Below are positions 58,436 through 64,000 of a stretch of DNA of 64,000 nt, one piece after another (positions within the stretch are counted from its first letter, which is position 1; each line of letters opens with the position of its first letter). The notes under the pieces were generated by a model. That model was not told where the DNA came from and did not search any database. It saw nothing but the letters and a program-made list of their open reading frames with translations. Made by a program: the position numbers and the translations under genes. Source of the DNA: Hypholoma sublateritium FD-334 SS-4 (Eukaryota > Basidiomycota > Agaricomycetes > Agaricales > Strophariaceae); contig KN817532.1 of NCBI GenBank assembly GCA_000827495.1, forward strand, positions 38,438 to 102,437. The letters run 5' to 3'.

Positions 58436-60611
58436 CCGCTTCAGAACTACTCGGAGTGGCACGTTGACAGGGAGATCTTCAAGAAAGCTTCGAAAGTCAA
58501 ATTCGATAGCTTGATAAAACTGCTCCTTTCTCGTAATGGAACGAACACAAGTCTGGCTACATCTCGGGAGCTGGAAACGCCCGTCGCGACAGACGTTTTT
58601 CTCGGGGAGATCCTGCGAAATTGTCTGCATAACGTCATGCATTCCGCGAGGGACAACACAGTCCGCGAAGCACTCGCAGCCTTGTGAGATTGCGTTTACT
58701 CGATACCTTTATTATCTGCACCTCTGACATAGACTATTCCCAGCTCGAACTCAATCAGATGCAACAGTTCAGAGGCGATCCGACGCAAGGCTTATGAGAC
58801 CCTCTGTAACCGGTCTCTAGATGCTCTTGCGCGAACAAGGAAAGTGCCACCCCACATGGAGGCCAGTGCGCAGGGAAATCTTCATCGCAGTTGCGCAGGC
58901 GCCAGCTCACATGGAATTTCGAAACGTCGCGCTGAAGATATCGCCCACGTCACACACACTTCCACGAAAAAGGCTCGCCTTGCCTCTATCTATGGACCAT
59001 CTACGGGCACTGAAATGACTCAGATGTTATCCGAAAGCGACCAAATCCTAGTGCTGAATGCCGGAACACAAGTCCAGGTGGTAGCGCACCGCTCAATGCA
59101 TTTGCTTTCCAAGTATGGTCCTCGTGCAGAGGATACAATTAACACGCTTGTTGTTGGTATGTCGCCGTTCTATTTTCCCCCTCTCTTTTTTTTAAAAAAG
59201 TGCACAGATGATATCTTGTATCTCTGTGCTTGTGATCGACAGGGCATCATCCGGTCAGATGGTATAAGCATAATAGACGATCTTCCTCGATTCCTCATAT
59301 GTTTACTCACTTTTCACCATTTTAACGTCGAAGATTGGGGCGTTCCATGGGTCAATACTGGACCTCTCGATAATCTGAATGGCTTCGAAAAGCAACCCGA
59401 CCGTAACTTTGAGGAGGCAACATGCCCACCCCATGATGAAGCCATGCTTCCCTGGGAGAATCAATACCGACCTGACTCTCCTGGGCCCGTCATCGACAAA
59501 GAACGTCTACAGTGCATAGCCAGCCAAGAGACATGTGCCGTTCATGAGTTCAAGCTTTCCAACGCTGAAGTTCAAAGACCACCCGAAGTCGATACCATAA
59601 GAATCGATCGCGTCTTCCTCGAGAAGAGTGAGCCGTCACCGATCAACGATATACCTAAGCTCCACGTTTATGGCGGTTTACAAGCTGACAATGCACTGCA
59701 TTGCAGCGCTCTCGGCATCTGGAAAAGGGGCTACCAGACAATCCGAATGGCGGTGCTGGAGGAGTTTGTCCCATTGACTTCTGAGACTGGGACTTCATTC
59801 GTCAACGCTTGGCTCGACGCGGTGACCTGTTCGTTCAATTTGATTTTTCGAGCTTTTATGTTGACCAGTAACCTGTTCTTCCCCAGGTCATGCCTTTCTC
59901 TGGAAACACGGTATTGGACATAGCGATCCAAGTACGTGTACTGTAAAGTATCATCCTACACGAAAATGCGGTGTTTTGACGGATTTCGACTTGTCGGCCG
60001 TGCCATGGCTAGAGCGCGCTCCGGGAACCAATCGAGCTGGCACTATTCCTTTCATGGCCCTGGAACTTTTGCGCGACGAATATTGGGAAGGCAACATTGC
60101 TCGCCGTTACCACCATGAACTGGAATCATTTATCTGGATACTGCCCGTTGTCTTTCTCGCCTACAATGATGGTAAATTCGACCCGAAGACTCAATTCATC
60201 AAGGACTGGATTACATCCGACCATAATACTTGCCGGCTGCACAAATTGGACTTCATGGCTAACAAATTGGCCATGGCTGTACCAAAAGCCGCCTTCAAGG
60301 ACTATAGGAACATGATGGGTAACGCGTGTTACCTGGTCCACGACCTGCATGTTGCGCGCCAAAGACAAGATGATTCAGACTTGCAAGGGTACCTCAACGA
60401 TGGTGGTATTTCTCTCCGGGCACTCTATATCGAACAGTCAGATGCTATGTATGACGGATTCGTCAATGTATTATCGAAGTTGAGCATCGACACCACTGCG
60501 CTCAAGAAGCAAAAGCCTGTCTTCGATCCCGCTAGAAACCAAGATTTATTCAAGGAAATCCAGGCTATCCATAAATCTTTCCCGCGTATGTGTCCCCCGC
60601 ATGTATTATAA
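58436..60611 (+). CDS. FunK1-type fungal protein kinase, copy 1, probably inactive (5' end unresolved)
   Basis: Member of the fungal-specific kinase group FunK1, abundant in mushroom-forming fungi. Exons 58436-58683, 58744-59156, 59208-59828 and 59887-60611 join in frame and match the intron positions of copy 2. Shared blocks include DRQGIIRSDGISIIDDLPRF, TSFVNAWLDAVTCHAFLWKH, KCGVLTDFDLS and IPFMALELLRDEYW. Downstream helical blocks such as YHHELESFIWILPVVFLAYN complete the C-lobe. Against copy 2, the ATP-binding Lys region (ALACKIY) is replaced by CAVHEFK, and the catalytic loop HSDPSLWNV is replaced by HSDPSTCTV, losing the metal-binding Asn. The DFD form of DFG is kept. This predicts a weak or dead kinase. 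The first exon carrying the start codon was not found with confidence. Confidence 0.75.
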
Positions 60612-61770
60612 TGCTCTCGCCTGTGCAGCGTTGCCTCCAGCGTCAAACATTTGTTCCCCGATGTATTTTGTCGAGGCGACTTACATATACCCACTAACGT
60701 ACTTGCACTGTATATCTCAGGACATCACTGCACCTTTGTATCAATATAATCTCAATTACCTCAATACTGTCTATGTTTTCCCGATGATTGCTCTTCAATA
60801 AAAATTTGGAGGCTCTACCAAGGCTCTACGGAACTGTCCCTTTTGAGGGCATTAGCTCCATTGACAATGTGGTTGTCAGATATCTGGGAATCCATGTTCT
60901 TCGGCTAACCCATCATGCATCATGTCCAAAGAAAATTGCGGTACCCGGTGGAAGGTACTGGTACTTAGTCGATTAGATGTGCATGTGAGCCTTGATGTGA
61001 GTAAACCTAGGGCGGAATCAAACAACGAGATCCAACATCTGAGATCTCATAAACGCAGCTAATGCCTCAAGCTGTGCCGAGAAAATGCAAGGCTGGCGTG
61101 ATGCTGAGGGTCAATCCAGTTCGACCATTTTCGACTGGGCTGTTATTGAATAGCTTTAACGAGGATTTAACTTTTCAGGGAGATAGCGAGCAGCTCGAAG
61201 TTTCCCCCAAGCTCGATATTCATGCCGCCAACAGCGTAGTTAACCAGCAGAAAGGTCCTTTACTCCCATAGCTTCGGTCTGCAGTGAGATCTTGAGATAC
61301 TAATAAGGACCTTCTTTCGGTCGATGCATCGCGTTTTTTCAGTAAAGCGCGTTGACTATCGATCCCTATCGATCCGAAGACCACCTTCTGTGGTCATGCT
61401 TGTCTATCTCTGCATCGCATTCTCCTCAGTGGTAAAGCGCGTTGACTATCGATTCCGAAAGACTGATATACATCTTCTGTCACCTGTGGTCGTGTTCTAT
61501 GGATTGTCGACGATGGCAACGGAAAGTACTTACTTAAGTATTCGGAGTTAGGCAGGCCGTGACCGATATGAGATCAGGCCACATGTGTGACGCTACGCGT
61601 CTATGTATGTCCATTGTCACGGCCATTGTCCGTGACTATTTGGGAATATATAAGATCGTCGCGTTTTGCTCCCAACGGCCACATCAACTCGATTCCCAGC
61701 TGCCTTTGAACTGCCTGCTTATTATTCAACTGACATATAAACTCGTCCTCCAATAATTTCGTCAACGTCT
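60612..61770. other. Spacer between the two FunK1 genes with a 90-bp duplication
   Basis: No supported gene. Contains an imperfect tandem duplication at 61325-61500. The promoter of FunK1 copy 2 should lie here. Confidence 0.5.
61325..61500 (+). repeat. Imperfect 90-bp tandem duplication
   Basis: GTAAAGCGCGTTGACTATCG occurs at 61342 and 61432. Each copy is preceded by TGCATCGC and a pyrimidine-rich stretch ending TCAG, and followed by a CTTCTGT...TGTGGTC segment. Confidence 0.8.
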
Positions 61771-64000
61771 ATGTTGAATTCACGCGAACCCTCTGTCATC
61801 TCGACTCCGAGCAAGCACAAAACGGCTGCGCGAAGTGCTTCTCAGGTGGCGAACAACAAGTACGTACTGCTTTCCTACTCATTTCAGGCGGACTGTTAAC
61901 AGGAAAGGGAAACAGAGTCAAGGAAATCCATGATGATATTGCGTACGACGTCGATAAAGTTAAGCAAGCTGGCTTCGATTCCTTTCTCCGGCTGTTCCTA
62001 TCTCGTTGCTTGACTGGCGAGAAAAAGACGAAGTTTGACAAACTGCAAGAAGATATCGAAAAGCTGCAAGCGGACCGCTATGACGACTCGACCACGAGAC
62101 AAAGCCCACGGGATGTACTTGAAGAAGACGAAAGCAAGACCAATACGAATGGTCCAGCAGCGGCTTCCGCGACGGAGATAGAATGGGTGGGGCGCCGAGA
62201 CAAGTTGCTGAACGAAATCTTGGATCAGTGTCTACAGGAAGCTGTTGGGGTCGCGAACCGTACCGATATCCGGACGCTGCTCACGACATTGTACGTTCCC
62301 CGAATCTTCGTCCAAACTCGCATTTGTATCTGATATTTTACGCAGTGCGAATCTGGTCAAGGAGAAGTCTGCGGAGACGGCGCGTTATTTGCCTTATACG
62401 GAGCTATACAATAAAGCCTTGGAAGAACTAGTCACACTGCCGGACCTTCCCCTTCGCGCGCCGGCCCCCCATACTATTCAGCTCAGTCGCGCAGATCCCA
62501 AATCAATTTCGTCCCATTTTTCTGGAACCAGAGAAAGTCTGGAGCGCAAACCGGACCTAGTGCGTACATCTAAGTCGGCCGCTAATGAGACCCACGTCAA
62601 AGTGCAATTGGGGGATCCACCAACCAAAGCCTTTAAATGGTCTCAAGTTTTTTCCTGCGAGGAGATGAAGGCGTTCAAAGGCGGTATATCTAGTCGTGCT
62701 AAAGAGATCATCGATGGGAAGCAATTCGCTGGCATAGAAGAAGCTCCGGATCTCGACTGGCCCGAGGAATACACGTCCTCTCAGCCGGCGATTCCTGAGA
62801 GCGTCACAGTGTCCTCGACGAAGTCTGGCTCAAAGCGGGACCGCTCCGAAGCTCTTGACGAAGGCACAGGTTCCAACAAAAAGCCTCGCCTTACCTCTAC
62901 CAAAGCCGTGCCATCTATGGGCGCCGACAGGGCACCTCCCCCCAGGGACAATGACACGTTGAAGAACGTCGATGCCCGAGTACAATTGGCCACATATGCA
63001 ATGGAGATGCTGTCTTTCGGTCCAGGAGTAGCTCATGTCATCAATACGCTCGTTGTTGGTACGTCAGCGTTGATTAATCAGAGACCGTTGTTGATTGCCT
63101 CTGCGTAGATGAATTCCTCTATATCTGGTATTACGATCGGCAAGGCATCATCCGGTCGGAAGGAATTAGCATTATAGCTGATCTCCCCCGTTTCCTCGTT
63201 CTTTTGCTCGCTTTCCAGCGTTTCAGACCCGAAGACTGGGGCATTGTGCCGTGTCTCAATGCAAAGGCGCGTGAAGACGAAGAGCAGGCAGAACTAGACC
63301 CTCGTGACAGGCCGTGCCCGCCTGCTCTCGAAATCGAATTTCCACTGCGCGGCGATCACTTCTCTGGGCCTCCGCAGCTCTTGTCGGATTTTGAACTGCC
63401 GGCAGGGCCTCTGCTTATCAAACGGACAGAGTATTTATCCAACCAACCGCACGGCATATCCGGACGAGCGACATCCGTCTTCAAGGCATGTCATGATAAG
63501 AAGGCCCTTGCATGCAAGATATATAGCCCTGAAGTTCAGCGGCTACACGAAGGCGACACCTTGAGAATTGTCCGCGCTATTGCCAAAAAGAAGGAACCAT
63601 CGATGCTCAACCACCTCCCGGTACCTTATTTCTCCGGCGATCTCAAAGCTGGCAGCACCCTGCGTGCGCGAAGCATCCTCGGCATCTGTGGCAAGGGCCA
63701 TCGCACACTCCGAGTTGTCGTGTCGGAGGAGTTGGTACCATTGACGTCACAGACTGGGAAGTCGTTCGTCGACGCTTGGCTCGACGCTGTGACTTGTACG
63801 TTTTACTTTCAATCATTCGCCTTTTGGGTACTCTCTAATAGTATATTTTTCTTTTTAGGCCACGCCTTCCTCTGGAAACACGGCGTCGAACATAGTGATC
63901 CGAGCTTGTGGAATGTGATGTACCATCCGGGTCGAAAATGTGGTGTTCTGACGGATTTCGACTTGTCGGTCATAGCTTGGCTCAACCGCGTCCCGGGAAC
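61771..64000 (+). CDS. FunK1-type fungal protein kinase, copy 2 (cut by window end)
   Basis: Tandem paralogue of copy 1 with intact kinase motifs as far as visible. Exons 61771-61859, 61916-62290, 62346-63058, 63109-63795 and 63859 to beyond the window. An N-terminal helical and Lys/Asp-rich region (IHDDIAYDVDKVKQAGFDSF, RRDKLLNEILDQCLQEAVGV) precedes the kinase. Motifs are a Gly-poor nucleotide loop near HGISGRATSVFK, Lys in ALACKIY, HSDPSLWNVMY for the catalytic loop, and LTDFDLS for the metal loop. Short introns sit at the same places as in copy 1. It is truncated at the window edge, shortly after the DFD motif, so the C-lobe is missing. The substrate is unknown, as for nearly all of this family. 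Confidence 0.85.

Noticed and set aside
1..64000. CRISPR array, operons, ribosome binding sites, rRNA
   Set aside because: The intron-rich gene structure and gene families mark this as fungal nuclear DNA, and no regularly spaced direct repeats of CRISPR type or rRNA segments were seen.

Overview
This window reads as nuclear DNA of a filamentous basidiomycete, most likely an Agaricomycete. The coding regions are cut by many introns, mostly 50-60 nt with GT...AG ends. Several exons are only 7-23 nt. The gene content includes a tandem pair of FunK1-type fungal protein kinases, a velvet-domain regulator, a 1,3-beta-glucan synthase and thaumatin-like proteins. No rRNA, convincing tRNA or CRISPR array was seen. 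Exon joins given below were worked out by hand from splice signals and frame continuity. Where total exon length is quoted, it is a multiple of three.

Layout. 0.4-8.2 kb (+): RTF1 (Paf1 complex), then a very large Sds3/Dep1-domain protein of the Rpd3L histone deacetylase type. 8.2-11.8 kb: a GC-rich, repeat-bearing gap that is probably the promoter region of the next gene. 11.8-16.9 kb (+): a 1,471-residue Zn2Cys6 transcription factor with low-complexity insertions. 17-26 kb: sparser and more AT-rich, with a velvet protein (-), mitochondrial-type Mn superoxide dismutase (-) and an orphan protein (+). 26.6-39.3 kb, all on the minus strand: three tandem thaumatin-like proteins, a broken or unresolved gene between the first two, and the 1,3-beta-glucan synthase FKS1. 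40.9-47.6 kb (-): an ABCC/MRP-type transporter. 48.1-48.6 kb: a 556-bp non-coding element with terminal inverted repeats between TA dinucleotides. 48.8-56 kb: HFI1/ADA1 of SAGA (-), divergent from a RING protein (+), then a triose-phosphate-transporter-family membrane protein (-). 58.4-64 kb (+): two FunK1 genes, the second cut by the window edge.

Two themes link genes. First, transcription and chromatin control recur: Paf1C, Rpd3L, SAGA, a Zn2Cys6 factor and velvet. Second, there is a same-strand cell-wall glucan block, in which a glucan synthase sits beside three secreted thaumatin-like proteins; some members of that family are beta-1,3-glucanases. The most striking structural signal is the set of microexons. 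A 7-nt exon occupies the same place in all three thaumatin-like genes. Microexons of 13, 15 and 23 nt carry ATPase motifs of the ABC transporter. Microexons of 15 and 21 nt follow the metal-ligand motif of the superoxide dismutase.
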